Source: Mucilaginibacter roseus
Lineage (GTDB): Bacteria; Bacteroidota; Bacteroidia; Sphingobacteriales; Sphingobacteriaceae
Assembly (NCBI RefSeq): GCF_021215455.1
Contig: NZ_JAJPWV010000001.1
Location: 744,001-808,000, forward strand
Direction of reading: 5' to 3'
Length of the DNA stretch: 64,000 nucleotides
Shown: positions 54,140-64,000 of the stretch, one piece after another
Layout: every line of letters begins with the position of its first letter
How positions within the stretch are numbered: the stretch's first letter is position 1
Notes under the pieces: model-generated
Databases searched by the model: none
Told to the model about the DNA's origin: nothing
What the model saw: the letters and a program-made list of their open reading frames with translations, nothing else
Position numbers and translations under genes: made by a program

Positions 54140-54742
54140 TTACTTCAGTTTCTCTTTGAAGATTTTCTCGAGCTTATCCATTTTGGGTTTGATCACGATG
54201 CGGCAGTACGGTTGCGAGCCGTTCCGCTTGTAATAGTTTTGGTGGTAATCTTCGGCTTTGTAAAAGTTTTTTAGCGCGGCTATCTCGGTTACAACCGGTT
54301 TACCGAAAGCGTTTTGTGCATTTAATTCATTCTTATATTTTTCGGCTAATGCTTTCTGATCGGCATTGCTGTAAAATATCGCCGAACGGTATTGTGTGCC
54401 TACATCAGCGCCCTGGCGGTTTAGGGTTGTGGCATCGTGCATTTTCCAAAATACCTCGAGCAAATCTTTATAACTGATCACGGCCGGATCATAAGTTACC
54501 TGGATTACTTCGGCATGACCGGTTTTACCAGTGCATACATCCTCATACGTAGGGTTGGCTACCTTACCTCCGGAATAACCCGACTCCACTTTTTTAACGC
54601 CCTTTAACTGCTGAAATATAGCTTCTGTACACCAAAAACACCCCATGCCAAACGTAGCCTTTTCAGCTTTGGCTTTGGGTTGTGCGTTTACACTTATACC
54701 GGCAACCAGCAAAGCGATTACCATTATCCAAATTTTTCTCAT
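54140..54742 (-). CDS. msrA: Peptide methionine-(S)-S-oxide reductase, exported
   Basis: MsrA (200 aa) that reduces methionine sulfoxide. The catalytic Cys is in FGMGCFWCTEAIF, followed by ESGYSGGKVANPTYEDVC and GTQYRSAIFY, all typical. A signal peptide (MRKIWIMVIALLVAGISVNA) precedes the domain, so this copy protects envelope proteins. No msrB is adjacent. Confidence 0.95.
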   Translation of the reverse strand: MRKIWIMVIALLVAGISVNAQPKAKAEKATFGMGCFWCTEAIFQQLKGVKKVESGYSGGKVANPTYEDVCTGKTGHAEVIQVTYDPAVISYKDLLEVFWKMHDATTLNRQGADVGTQYRSAIFYSNADQKALAEKYKNELNAQNAFGKPVVTEIAALKNFYKAEDYHQNYYKRNGSQPYCRIVIKPKMDKLEKIFKEKLK

Positions 54743-54820
54743 TTTAATTGTTGTTTAACTGATGTACGGAGCCAAGGGCAATATAGTTTACAAGCCGTTC
54801 AGTTTTACAAATTACCGACA

Positions 54821-55579
54821 TTACCGCACATTGAGCTGAGCTATTTGCTGCTTGTATTTAACCGGCAGTAACATGTTCTTTACCATCGCTGCCAGGTTAA
54901 TTTGCTTTAGCGTTTTGTAGATGAACAGAACAGGTTTTATCCAGAAAATATTTTTAAGAGACAAGTGCTGTTTTACTACTGTAGGTACTAAAATGTTCTG
55001 CACGCCCAGCATAATGCGGTAATGCAGCCATCCCAAATGCTTTTTGTATTGTTTGTATAAATTAATGCTGAATGCGCTTTTTACGAGGTTTTGCTCGAGA
55101 TGCTGTTGCCGTGCTGTCACCCATTCCGTGTAGGATTCTGGCAAATCCCTAAGGCACATTTCTAAACCCATTCGATAGAAAACGTCGAACACATCCCGTT
55201 TTTCGTTTAAAGTGAGCTTACGTTCCAAGAGTTCAAAAGACCGTATCGAATAATCAATCAACATAAATAATACGTCGCGATACGCCCAATCGGGTATTTG
55301 GGCGCCGCGGCTTTTCTCAACGCCCTGATGTATAGCGGTTATTTTATGTATAGCCCGTAGTGCGGCTTCTTCATCAGCGAATATAATTGACCGGGAATAA
55401 GCCACTGTTGAGAAAAGCCGGTCTAAAGGATCGGCCGGTAATTTGCCCGTATAATATAACCAGTCCACCGCTTTGTTTAGTGCAAATTCAGCCGCTGCAC
55501 CGGCAAATATAAAGAGGACTGTGTCCGCATTACCCCATATTTGCCGCACAATTGAGTCTTTAGCTACAAAAGTTCTCAT
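54821..55579 (-). CDS. MpaB-like/DUF2236 family protein
   Basis: A 252-aa helical protein resembling the oxygenase MpaB/rubber oxygenase (DUF2236) family: IWGNADTVLFIFAGAAAEFALNKAVD, HKITAIHQGVE with a His, and PDWAYRDVLFMLIDYSIRSFELL. Characterised relatives are heme proteins, but substrate and cofactor use here are unknown. It overlaps the DUF2809 gene by 4 bp (ATGA), so the two are translationally coupled. Confidence 0.72.
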   Translation of the reverse strand: MRTFVAKDSIVRQIWGNADTVLFIFAGAAAEFALNKAVDWLYYTGKLPADPLDRLFSTVAYSRSIIFADEEAALRAIHKITAIHQGVEKSRGAQIPDWAYRDVLFMLIDYSIRSFELLERKLTLNEKRDVFDVFYRMGLEMCLRDLPESYTEWVTARQQHLEQNLVKSAFSINLYKQYKKHLGWLHYRIMLGVQNILVPTVVKQHLSLKNIFWIKPVLFIYKTLKQINLAAMVKNMLLPVKYKQQIAQLNVR

Positions 55580-55962
55580 ACCATTTTTGTTTTAAGTGTG
55601 TTGCCCCTTAGCTTTTCAATAACTACGATAAACGCAGCGCCAAGCGTGTAGGCCAGCATATCAATCCACGAAAAGGCATAGCCCATTACGGTTACCGCCA
55701 ATTTGGATTGTTGCAGGCCAAGCCGTTCGGCTAAATTCATATACTGGCTAAACTCAACTAAATAGGCAAAAATCAGGCAACCAACAGCGGCGCGTATGGG
55801 CTCGATAGCAATAAAGGCTTTTACAAAGCAATAGATCATAATCACCACCAACAGATCGCCAAAATAGGGGCGAATCACGGCGTCATGAATATAAAGGGCG
55901 ATAAGGCACTCGACGAGGAACAGAATAATGAATAGTGAAAAATACAGCTTGCTAAATTTCAT
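55576..55962 (-). CDS. DUF2809 membrane protein
   Basis: A 128-aa inner-membrane protein with about four transmembrane helices. Family-like sequence includes HDAVIRPYFGDLLVVIMIYC and FAYLVEFSQYMNLAERLGL. No function is known for the family. Translationally coupled to the downstream MpaB-like gene. Confidence 0.8.
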   Translation of the reverse strand: MKFSKLYFSLFIILFLVECLIALYIHDAVIRPYFGDLLVVIMIYCFVKAFIAIEPIRAAVGCLIFAYLVEFSQYMNLAERLGLQQSKLAVTVMGYAFSWIDMLAYTLGAAFIVVIEKLRGNTLKTKMV

Positions 55963-56036
55963 ATTAAAAAAGTACTTTTAAATACAAAGTAAATGAAATA
56001 AATTGTTTATAAGTTAGGAATTTTTAAAAAAAATCT

Positions 56037-57137
56037 TTAAATCAACTCTTGAATTAGTTCTACCTTATCTCGTAGAGCCTTGATAGTATTTGCCGGTTGA
56101 GCGCTTTGAGCTTTAAAGCCCCAAATGTTGTTACCACAGCTTTCGCAAAACTCAGATTCTGTGCCATATCCATCGTTGGTTTTGGAACACTCACATATCC
56201 AAACCTCTTTCTCTTTTGATGAAAGCATTTGTTTTTTGGTTGATCTGGTTCCTCGCTCTTTAAAATCTTGTGAGATATAGCTGATTATTTCGTTGAATGA
56301 ATCAATATCTTGTTTGTCATAGTAAGGCTTATCATAATGCAATATTGCCAGTGCTCTTTTTTGAAGGATAAAATTATCACTACGTAGTAGTTTATTAATT
56401 TCTTCAATATTTAACAATTGAAGCCTGCTTATCAAAACTAATAATTGACCAATAAGAGCCGGATCATTTTCAGTGGATATCGCATCATAAACTAGATTTG
56501 TCTTTTCATCTTCCGAAAAGCTATCTACGTAATTCATCAAACTCAACTGAAACTGGCTGTTTTGAGATGGGTCTTGTTGAAATTGAGCCAAACGCTTACT
56601 ATAGGCCCTCAACAAAAAAGGAAAAACTTCTTTTACTTGATTTGCAGTGACAAAATCCCAAAAGTCTTCATCAAATATCTGCTGAGTGTTCTCCGCTTTA
56701 GTAATTATTTCTTTTTTCTTTTTTAGTGTTTTGATACCTTCAGTAGTAGCAATCCCAAACGCCTGAGATTCTTCTTCATGTGATTTTAAAGAAGATTTTT
56801 CAATAATAATAGCGGTGCCAATAGCTGTAAGCATAAACATTGATTTGCCCTTACCTGATATTTCATCTGCATCAACTTTCAGATCCAATATACAGTTGGC
56901 ACCAATTTCAAATGCGGCTATCTTTAGCTTATTTACAGCTTCGTTGTAAATTGAAGATATTTGTTTTTGATAAGTATCAGACCTACCGCCGAATACATCA
57001 CTAAAGGATGCAAACATATCACTAAATACATTTGTACCCGCTACCACATGAGCCGATATGGGTTTTAGATATTTTTCTATTTTAATATTTTGAATTGTAG
57101 ACGTTGTTACTACGAGGATGTTTTTAGGGCTATTCAT
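56037..57137 (-). CDS. YbjQ-type domain plus zinc-ribbon protein
   Basis: A 366-aa soluble protein. The N-terminal about 112 residues match the YbjQ/UPF0145 heavy-metal-binding-like domain (VVTTSTIQNIKIEKYL, VVAGTNVFSDMF, AAFEIGANCILDLKVD). A middle helical region follows (about 150-300, possibly HEAT-like: QLLVLISRLQLLNIEEINKLL). The end carries a zinc-ribbon with C315-x-C317 and C331-xx-C334. The gene looks more A/T-rich than its neighbours, suggesting possible transfer. No mobile gene is near. The role is unknown. Confidence 0.7.
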   Translation of the reverse strand: MNSPKNILVVTTSTIQNIKIEKYLKPISAHVVAGTNVFSDMFASFSDVFGGRSDTYQKQISSIYNEAVNKLKIAAFEIGANCILDLKVDADEISGKGKSMFMLTAIGTAIIIEKSSLKSHEEESQAFGIATTEGIKTLKKKKEIITKAENTQQIFDEDFWDFVTANQVKEVFPFLLRAYSKRLAQFQQDPSQNSQFQLSLMNYVDSFSEDEKTNLVYDAISTENDPALIGQLLVLISRLQLLNIEEINKLLRSDNFILQKRALAILHYDKPYYDKQDIDSFNEIISYISQDFKERGTRSTKKQMLSSKEKEVWICECSKTNDGYGTESEFCESCGNNIWGFKAQSAQPANTIKALRDKVELIQELI

Positions 57138-57188
57138 TTTTGATTTAGGAAGTTTTGCCTAAAGTAAATAATTGAATAAATACTTTTT

Positions 57189-58058
57189 TTAATTCTTAAA
57201 ATAAACTGAATATTCCGCAGGCAGCGCTTTAATAGATCGGATTAAAATATCTTTATAATAAACCTCTGCCGCTTCGCTTTGAATTTGCAGGCGGCCGCTG
57301 GTGAGTGGTTTGTAAGTGTCGCCATCTTTGTACGATGATCCGCTCAACGCCATAACAACATGCCCGTTTAGTATATGCAGGCTTTTATCGCCAAAGCATA
57401 TCAATTCAAGCGTATTCCAGTCGTTATTCGGCTTTTCGTAATTGCGGCTTTGTTGTACAAAATTATTACCAGCACCCATAAAGGTTTTTACACCGGCCGG
57501 GTCATACACCATAGTGTCTTTTTTGGCTGGTGTTCTTTTGGTTTTAATGTACCCTGCTGATGAAGCAATACACCAGTAGTCGCCACAGCCGCCTTCCATT
57601 ACCTGCATTTCCTGCCCCAGCATCCATGATCGCCAATAATCAACACCAGCTTTGCCGTTTGAGTGATAGATGATACCCGAATCCTTAGGTTCATTAAGAC
57701 GTGGAATCCATTTTTTATCGCCCCATTTTACTTTCAGCTTTAAATGGTAGTTTTTGAACGACTGCTTTGTGTAAAGGCACCCGTAAACTTCGCCGCTAAC
57801 GCGTAACACCGGCTGGCTGGTGTTCTTTACAAGCGTAAACACACCCGTCTTGTCGTTATTGTAACCGATAGGTTTTATGGGTTTGCCATTTTCGTCAACC
57901 GGCGCTGTGCCCTTATAGCCATCTTTATGACGATAGCTTAAATAAGTTTTCCATTTGCTTAACTTGTTATCAAGCAATGGTGCCCATCCATCATTATCCG
58001 TAAATGAGGTAAACAGCAGTATAAAAACGGGGGTCAACAGGTAGTAAATGCGCTTCAT
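57189..58058 (-). CDS. DUF1080 (3-keto-disaccharide hydrolase-type) secreted protein
   Basis: A 289-aa exported protein with a signal-peptide-like N-terminus and one DUF1080 concanavalin-like domain: DGWAPLLDNKLSKWKTYL, GCLYTKQSFKNYHLKLKVKWG, DSGIIYHSNG, VMEGGCGDYWCI, NDWNTLELICFGDKSLHILNG, SGRLQIQSEAAEVYYKDI. Characterised relatives cleave 3-keto-glycosides; activity here is inferred. It is separate from the SusCD block. Confidence 0.88.
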   Translation of the reverse strand: MKRIYYLLTPVFILLFTSFTDNDGWAPLLDNKLSKWKTYLSYRHKDGYKGTAPVDENGKPIKPIGYNNDKTGVFTLVKNTSQPVLRVSGEVYGCLYTKQSFKNYHLKLKVKWGDKKWIPRLNEPKDSGIIYHSNGKAGVDYWRSWMLGQEMQVMEGGCGDYWCIASSAGYIKTKRTPAKKDTMVYDPAGVKTFMGAGNNFVQQSRNYEKPNNDWNTLELICFGDKSLHILNGHVVMALSGSSYKDGDTYKPLTSGRLQIQSEAAEVYYKDILIRSIKALPAEYSVYFKN

Positions 58059-58467
58059 TAAAAGGTTTGTTAATCGGCATTAAAATACCCGGTTAAGGCA
58101 TTACTATTTTACCAAAACATGGTGTTATATTAACAAATTTCGGAGCTGCAACTTTATGCATGCACCGCGGTTCAAGCACAAACCGCGGGCAATACATAAA
58201 GCTTATAGGTAGATGTTAGAAAACTGCTAATGTGATGGGTATTAGGTATTACCACGATGTAAAATTACGCAGGCCGCGCTTTTTAACCACGAGTTCAAAA
58301 ACCCATTATCGCTATACTTTAAACGCTCTTAAAATGGGTGAAAACACCTATTGCATTACTCAGGGCTGTAAAGTGGCTGGTTGTTAACAAAAAACCATTT
58401 TTCAACAAACAGAATAAAGTCGGTGCAAGAGGCTAACTTTATCGGGTTAAAAACCGAGGTAATAGAT
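58059..58467. other. Intergenic region upstream of mutS
   Basis: No convincing gene. A perfect 8-bp hairpin CCGCGGTT/AACCGCGG (58165-58172 and 58181-58188, 8-nt loop) stands out, without a T-run. The last part holds TAACTTTA (58433-58440), near the -7 consensus TAnnTTTG, at a suitable distance before the mutS start proposed here. I see nothing else. Confidence 0.5.
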
Positions 58468-61077
58468 TTGGCAAAAGCAACTACAAAAGAAACCCCTTTA
58501 ATGCAGCAGTACAACGCTATAAAGGCAAAGTACCCGGGCGCGCTGCTGCTATTTCGTGTGGGCGATTTTTACGAAACATTTGGAGAGGACGCCGTTAAGG
58601 CAGCCGGTATTTTAGGCATAGTGCTTACCAAACGTGCAAACGGCGCCGCTACACACATAGAGTTGGCAGGGTTTCCGCATCATTCGCTCGAAACGTATTT
58701 GCCCAAGCTGGTAAGGGCGGGGCAACGTGTTGCTATATGCGATCAGTTGGAAGACCCTAAAACTACTAAAACCATCGTTAAACGCGGCGTTACTGAACTG
58801 GTTACGCCTGGCGTGGCTGTTAGCGACAACATCCTGCAGCAAAAAAGCAATAATTACCTCGCCTCGCTATATTTTGAAAAAAACAGCATCGGCATAGCGC
58901 TGATCGATATATCCACCGGTGAGTTTTTGACCGCCCAGGGTAATAGTGGTTATATTGATAAACTTTTACAAAGCTTTTCGCCAAGCGAAGTAATCTATCC
59001 CAAAAGCCGCCAACATGATTTTAAGGACACATACGGCGACCGTTTTTACACTTACTCGCTTGATGAGTGGCCATACAGCGGTGATTACGCTTACGAAACC
59101 TTGCTCAAACACTTCGGTGTGCAATCGCTAAAGGGTTTTGGTATAGATAAGCTCGCTTTGGGTATAGTCGCCGCCGGTGTGGCGCTTCATTATCTCAACG
59201 AAACCGAGCACCGTAATCTGCAGCATATATCAGCCATCAGCAGGATAGAGGAAGACCGCTATCTGTGGCTCGATCGCTTTAGCATCCGCAACCTGGAACT
59301 GGTAGGCTCAGCCAATGAAAACGCGCATACCCTGGTTGATGTGCTCGACAATACCTGCTCACCTATGGGTGCGCGCCTGCTGCGCCGCTGGATAGTGATG
59401 CCGTTAAAGGAGCATAAACCCATTGTTGACCGGTTGAACGTTGTTGAGCATCTGATTGAGCATGAAGAACTGCGCGAAAACTTGCAGCAGCAACTACGGC
59501 AAATAGGCGACCTGGAACGCCTGATCTCCAAAATTGGATTGCAAAAAGCAAATCCAAGAGAGATTTGTCAGCTGAAAAAAGCTTTGCAGGCTATCAGCGA
59601 AATAAAAAAGATAAGTGAAGCATCGGGTAACCAGCCCCTTCAAACAATAGGCGCGCAGTTAAACCCCTGCGCTTACATATGCGAGAAGATAGAGAAAGAA
59701 CTTTACCCGGAACCACCGGTAGCTTTAATAAAGGGATCGGTAATTAACGAAGGTATAAATGAAGAACTTGACCGCTTGCGTAAAATCGCATTTGGCGGCA
59801 AAGGTTATTTGTTAGAGATACAAAAACGCGAAGCTGAAATAACCGGCATACCATCGCTCAAAGTATCTTTTAATAACGTTTTTGGTTATTATCTCGAGGT
59901 TACACACTCGCACCGGGATAAGGTGCCAACCGAGTGGATACGTAAACAAACGCTGGTAAATGCCGAACGTTATATTACCCCTGAACTAAAAGAATATGAA
60001 GAGCAGATATTAGGGGCAGAAGAAAAAATATTAGTGCTTGAAACCCAGCTATATAATGATCTGCTCTACTCTTTAACAGAATATATTAAGCCGATACAGC
60101 TTAACGCGCAATTGATAGCCCGGTTGGACGTGCTGCTGAATTTTGCGCACATATCCATCAAAAACCATTACGTTAAACCTATAATTAACGAGGGCAGACT
60201 GATAGATATAAAGGGTGGCCGGCATCCGGTTATAGAGAAAACATTACCACTGGGCGAATCATATATTACCAATGATGTTTACCTTGATTCAGAAACGCAG
60301 CAGGTAATCATTATCACCGGCCCTAACATGGCGGGTAAGTCTGCCTTGCTGCGGCAAACCGGCCTCATTGTGCTGATGGCACAGATGGGGTGCTTTGTGC
60401 CTGCCAAGGATGCTACGATAGGGTTGGTCGATAAGATATTTACCCGTGTGGGCGCATCAGACAATCTTTCATCGGGCGAATCAACCTTTATGGTGGAGAT
60501 GAATGAAACCGCCAGCATTTTGAACAATCTGTCTGACCGTAGCTTGATCCTATTGGATGAAATAGGTCGTGGTACGTCAACTTACGACGGTATATCCATT
60601 GCCTGGGCTATTGCAGAGTACCTGCATAATCACCCATCGGCTAAAGCAAAAACACTTTTTGCTACGCATTATCATGAGTTGAATGAGCTGAGCAACTCTT
60701 TTAACCGGATAAAAAACTTTAATGTATCGGTAAAAGAAGTTGGCCAGCAGATCATATTCCTGCGTAAGCTGGTACCGGGCGGCAGCGAGCATAGTTTCGG
60801 TATACATGTGGCTAAACTGGCTGGTATGCCGCCAAAGGTTTTGGGTCGTGCTAATGAAATACTAAAGAAACTGGAGGCCGAGCGTACAGGCGGGGAACAT
60901 ATAAAAGAAAGCATCCGCAAGGTGCAAAAACAAGCGGTACAAATGCAGATGTTCTCGATTGATGACCCAGTATTGGTTAAGATACGGGATACCTTGAACA
61001 ATTTAGATGTGAATACGCTGACTCCGGTTGAAGCCTTAATGAAACTGGACGAGATACAGCGATTAATAAAAAGCTGA
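58468..61077 (+). CDS. mutS: DNA mismatch repair protein MutS
   Basis: Mismatch recognition ATPase (869 aa from this start). The mismatch-probing Phe-Tyr-Glu is F34-Y35-E36 in VGDFYETF, close to the E. coli numbering (36-38). Walker A is GPNMAGKS (618-625), Walker [16 protein letters not shown], with FATHYHEL after it. The frame extends upstream to a TTG at 58381, but the TTG at 58468 gives a start [16 protein letters not shown] that fits the family and keeps the motif numbering, so it is preferred. The later clamp and lever domains are complete. Confidence 0.95.
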   Translation: MAKATTKETPLMQQYNAIKAKYPGALLLFRVGDFYETFGEDAVKAAGILGIVLTKRANGAATHIELAGFPHHSLETYLPKLVRAGQRVAICDQLEDPKTTKTIVKRGVTELVTPGVAVSDNILQQKSNNYLASLYFEKNSIGIALIDISTGEFLTAQGNSGYIDKLLQSFSPSEVIYPKSRQHDFKDTYGDRFYTYSLDEWPYSGDYAYETLLKHFGVQSLKGFGIDKLALGIVAAGVALHYLNETEHRNLQHISAISRIEEDRYLWLDRFSIRNLELVGSANENAHTLVDVLDNTCSPMGARLLRRWIVMPLKEHKPIVDRLNVVEHLIEHEELRENLQQQLRQIGDLERLISKIGLQKANPREICQLKKALQAISEIKKISEASGNQPLQTIGAQLNPCAYICEKIEKELYPEPPVALIKGSVINEGINEELDRLRKIAFGGKGYLLEIQKREAEITGIPSLKVSFNNVFGYYLEVTHSHRDKVPTEWIRKQTLVNAERYITPELKEYEEQILGAEEKILVLETQLYNDLLYSLTEYIKPIQLNAQLIARLDVLLNFAHISIKNHYVKPIINEGRLIDIKGGRHPVIEKTLPLGESYITNDVYLDSETQQVIIITGPNMAGKSALLRQTGLIVLMAQMGCFVPAKDATIGLVDKIFTRVGASDNLSSGESTFMVEMNETASILNNLSDRSLILLDEIGRGTSTYDGISIAWAIAEYLHNHPSAKAKTLFATHYHELNELSNSFNRIKNFNVSVKEVGQQIIFLRKLVPGGSEHSFGIHVAKLAGMPPKVLGRANEILKKLEAERTGGEHIKESIRKVQKQAVQMQMFSIDDPVLVKIRDTLNNLDVNTLTPVEALMKLDEIQRLIKS

Positions 61078-61080
61078 TAA

Positions 61081-61115
61081 AGCAAAAAGCTCCGGAACTA
61101 CCGGAGCTTTTTGCT
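61081..61115. terminator. Terminator between mutS and hom
   Basis: AGCAAAAAGCTCCGG (61081-61095) and CCGGAGCTTTTTGCT (61101-61115) form a perfect 15-bp stem with a 5-nt loop, able to end both convergent genes. Confidence 0.88.
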
Positions 61116-61133
61116 TTATTGATGTCTTGAATA

Positions 61134-62369
61134 TTATACCAGTTCGGCAGCTTGTGTTTTTGCCGTAGCTAAGCTCACCCCGGTCAACTGATCGGCGAAA
61201 GCTATAAACGCTTTGCTGTCTGATATAAGGTTTTGATTTTCTATCAGGTTTTGAAGATTTACCTTGCCGATAACGTATTTAAAACCATCGGATGTATAAC
61301 TTTCAAAAATATGTTCAAATTCAAGTGCCTGCACCAGGCTCTCGTCAGTATAACGCAGGTAAACGGTTAACTTGATATCATTGGTAAATGTAAGGCTGCC
61401 TTTTTCCTTCGCTTTTTTGTATTCGTAATGATAGTCGTAACGCAGTGCTGCAACGTCAGACAGTACGGCCGCGCCGGTAGGGTGGCCGCCCGCGCCCTTA
61501 CCGAAGAAAAATTGCTGATCGGCAAATGCAGCTTGTACTATAACGCCATTATACTCGTACTCCACATTATACAAAAACTCGCTTTCAGTTACCAGTTTGG
61601 GTAAAACGAACAAGGCTACATGGCGGTCATCCAGTTCTTTAGCTACCGGAACAAGCTTTATTTTCAGATTCTTCTCGCGGGTATATTGCAGGTCGTTCGC
61701 CGAAAGATTTTGTATGCCGATGTTCAGCACATCGTCCGGATTCACCACTACGCCATAAGCATGCGCTGCGGCAATAACCAGTTTAAATTTAGCATCGTAG
61801 CCGCCAACATCCATGGTGGGGTCGGTTTCGGCAAAGCCGAGGTCCTGTGCTTGTTTTAGCGCGCTTGCGTAATCCAGGTTTTCCAGGTAGCCCTTTGAAA
61901 GTATGTAGTTAGATGAGCCATTGAAAATGCCGCAGATGGAGTGCAATAACTCGTTATCATAATATTCTTCCAGGTTACGGATGATCGGAATACTACCGCA
62001 TACGGCTCCCTCATAAAGTAACGATGTGCCATGTTCATGCTGGATAGCCAACAACTCCTCAAGGTGAGTGGCAATCATTTTCTTACTGGCCGATACCACA
62101 TTCTTGCCTGATCTTAGAGCGGTAGATACAATTTCAAAAGCAGCATCTGTTTCATTAATCAACTCTATAACCGTGTTTATTTCAGGGTTATTCAATATTT
62201 CATTCCTGTCTGTAGTAAATAAGTCGGCAGGCAGGGTACGTTTCTTCTCAGGGTTTTTAATAGCGATCTTTACGATCTCCAGGTTCAGGTTCTTTGTTTT
62301 GATGATGTCGTACAAACCTTGTCCAACCACGCCGAAACCAAATAAACCAATAGTAAGTTTTTTGCTCAT
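61134..62369 (-). CDS. hom: Homoserine dehydrogenase
   Basis: NAD(P)-dependent reduction of aspartate semialdehyde to homoserine (411 aa). Rossmann motif IGLFGFGVVGQGLYDII, then VVSASKKMIATHLEELL, YEGAVCGSIPIIRNLEE and GIFNGSSNYILSKG, GFAETDPTMDVGGYDAKFK with the catalytic Lys. It has no aspartokinase domain. Its start codon shares one base with the metX stop (TAATG), so it is coupled to metX and supplies its substrate. Confidence 0.94.
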   Translation of the reverse strand: MSKKLTIGLFGFGVVGQGLYDIIKTKNLNLEIVKIAIKNPEKKRTLPADLFTTDRNEILNNPEINTVIELINETDAAFEIVSTALRSGKNVVSASKKMIATHLEELLAIQHEHGTSLLYEGAVCGSIPIIRNLEEYYDNELLHSICGIFNGSSNYILSKGYLENLDYASALKQAQDLGFAETDPTMDVGGYDAKFKLVIAAAHAYGVVVNPDDVLNIGIQNLSANDLQYTREKNLKIKLVPVAKELDDRHVALFVLPKLVTESEFLYNVEYEYNGVIVQAAFADQQFFFGKGAGGHPTGAAVLSDVAALRYDYHYEYKKAKEKGSLTFTNDIKLTVYLRYTDESLVQALEFEHIFESYTSDGFKYVIGKVNLQNLIENQNLISDSKAFIAFADQLTGVSLATAKTQAAELV

Positions 62370-63424
62370 TATGCTGTTTGTTGCAATTCAATAATTTTTC
62401 CCTTAACGTCAGTTTTCAGGAATGATCTGATAATATTTGTTAATGCTTCTGTTTCAATTAAAAATCCATCGTGCCCGTAAAATGAGTCGAACTCGGCAAA
62501 GGCAGCCTTGGGTATATGCTGAAATAAATAGCGCTGTTCTTCAATCGGGAATAACAAATCGGATGTTATGCCGATGACCAGTGTTTTAGCCGTTATCTGG
62601 CTTAGCGCCTTGTCAACACTGGTACGGTTACGGCCAACGTTGTGTGAATCCATCACTTTGGTTAAATACCAGTAGCTGTAAGCATTGTACCGGTTTACCA
62701 GTTTTTGGCCCTGGTAGTTTTGGTAGCTCGATGCTTTGTAGCCATCAGTAAGGCCATTAGTGTCCTCCTGTTGGGTGATATTGTATGCTTTATAACCGCG
62801 ATATGAAAGCAGTGCTATGCTACGCGCGGCTTTCAGGCCTTTTTCGCCACCCTGTGGGGTATTGGCGTAAAATGTACGGTCTGTACTGATAGCTAAACGT
62901 TGCGACTCGTTAAAGGCAATGCCCCATGGCGAGTGCTTAGCGTTTGTAGCTATAAGAATCAGGTTCTTGATCTTTTCAGGTTCCGCAATAGCCCACTCCA
63001 TAGCTTGTTGCCCGCCTAAGGATCCGCCTATCAATACTTCGATGTTATTGATATCCAGGTGTGCAGCTAACAGGCGATGCGCTTTAACCATATCGCGTAT
63101 GGTAATTTCCGGGAAGGCCAGGTAATAAGGTTGACCGGTTACCGGGTTAACACTTAACGGATTGGTTGAGCCGTAGGGCGAACCCAATATATTGGCGCAT
63201 ACGATGAAGTGCTCATCCGGATTAAAAAAATCTTTTGCGCCAAACAACCCTTTCCACCAATCAAGCACATCTGAATTGGCTGTAAGCGCATGGCATACCC
63301 AAATTACATTATCACGGTTTTGGTTAAGCTTGCCGTAGGTATTAAATCCTATTTCCAGCTGGCGTAACTCCTTGCCCGATTCAAGTGTGAATTTTTGTTT
63401 ATGCCTGTATATGTCAGTACTCAT
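62369..63424 (-). CDS. metX: Homoserine O-acetyltransferase
   Basis: Acetylates homoserine with acetyl-CoA, the activating step of methionine synthesis (351 aa, alpha/beta hydrolase). The nucleophile is in IGGSLGGQQAMEW; the N-terminal VWVCHALTANSDV-like segment, GSPYGSTNPLSVNPVTG, ITSDLLFPIEEQ (Asp) and FYGHDGFLIE (His) complete the triad and fold. Acetyl rather than succinyl transfer is the family expectation. Genes run metY, metX, hom. Confidence 0.94.
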   Translation of the reverse strand: MSTDIYRHKQKFTLESGKELRQLEIGFNTYGKLNQNRDNVIWVCHALTANSDVLDWWKGLFGAKDFFNPDEHFIVCANILGSPYGSTNPLSVNPVTGQPYYLAFPEITIRDMVKAHRLLAAHLDINNIEVLIGGSLGGQQAMEWAIAEPEKIKNLILIATNAKHSPWGIAFNESQRLAISTDRTFYANTPQGGEKGLKAARSIALLSYRGYKAYNITQQEDTNGLTDGYKASSYQNYQGQKLVNRYNAYSYWYLTKVMDSHNVGRNRTSVDKALSQITAKTLVIGITSDLLFPIEEQRYLFQHIPKAAFAEFDSFYGHDGFLIETEALTNIIRSFLKTDVKGKIIELQQTA

Positions 63425-63436
63425 CTCTTATCAATA

Positions 63437-63459
63437 AGCTCCCGGCTTTACGCCGGAAG
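63437..63459 (-). other. Intercistronic hairpin between metY and metX
   Basis: GCTTCCGGC-GTAAA-GCCGGGAGC on the minus strand forms a 9-position stem with one wobble pair between the two genes. No T-run follows, so it is more likely an mRNA processing or stability hairpin than a full terminator. Confidence 0.5.
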
Positions 63460-63483
63460 CATTTTAAAACTATAATCAAAAGC

Positions 63484-64000
<517 letters not shown>

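Noticed and set aside
58381-58467. Upstream extension of mutS to a TTG at 58381
   Set aside because: The added 29 residues do not look like MutS, a promoter-like TAACTTTA lies inside them, and the TTG at 58468 gives family-like N-terminus and motif numbering.

Overview
The window looks like a chromosomal segment of a Bacteroidota bacterium, most likely family Sphingobacteriaceae (Mucilaginibacter/Pedobacter type). The reasons are two SusC/SusD pairs with a crowd of lipoproteins, Bacteroidota-style promoter boxes (TAnnTTTG) in place of Shine-Dalgarno sites, a DUF1080 protein, a PIN-PhoH protein, and AT-rich spacers with strong hairpin terminators. No rRNA, tRNA, CRISPR array, transposase or prophage gene was seen. 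Both edges cut a gene: alaS on the left and a PLP-dependent sulfhydrylase on the right.

Layout. 0-3 kb: alaS 3' part, aroQ, and a xerD-like tyrosine recombinase. 3.4-21.4 kb: one uninterrupted plus-strand block of 11 genes made of two TonB-dependent SusC porins, two SusD lipoproteins, two FAS1 (fasciclin) lipoproteins and five further binding-type lipoproteins (DUF5007-like, TIG/delta-60 propeller, degenerate phosphodiesterase plus LamG, DUF1735 plus PA14, PKD plus discoidin-like). It ends at one strong terminator and contains no recognisable intact enzyme or dedicated regulator. 21.5-28.2 kb: aldo/keto reductase, MBL-fold hydrolase, NtrC-type response regulator, nucleoside permease, bifunctional nuclease, TPR protein. 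28.4-28.8 kb: an apparently unannotated structured RNA with its own promoter and terminator. 28.9-38.2 kb: secreted protein, PIN-PhoH ATPase, FUSC membrane protein, PEP carboxylase, DUF4142 lipoprotein, acetyltransferase, SMP-30 hydrolase. 38.2-42.2 kb: a xylose block (LacI repressor facing xylB-xylA across a perfect TGCAATCGATTGCA operator). 42.2-47.1 kb: pdxH-nuoC-nuoD, YqgE, and purK-purE with a REP-like hairpin between them. 47.4-58.1 kb: isocitrate dehydrogenase, cystathionine gamma-synthase-like enzyme, a TIGR02757 protein, several small secreted or stress proteins (PpnP, MsrA, SDR), an MpaB-like/DUF2809 pair, a YbjQ plus zinc-ribbon protein, and DUF1080. 58.5-64 kb: mutS, then the methionine genes metY(partial)-metX-hom.

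Most of the window is housekeeping. The two regions that stand out are the 18-kb SusCD/FAS1 surface locus, which appears to be a binding-and-import apparatus without its own degradative enzymes, and the roughly 350-nt structured RNA. All names come from reading motifs in the sequence; no database search was run. Residue positions are counts from the stated start and are approximate.
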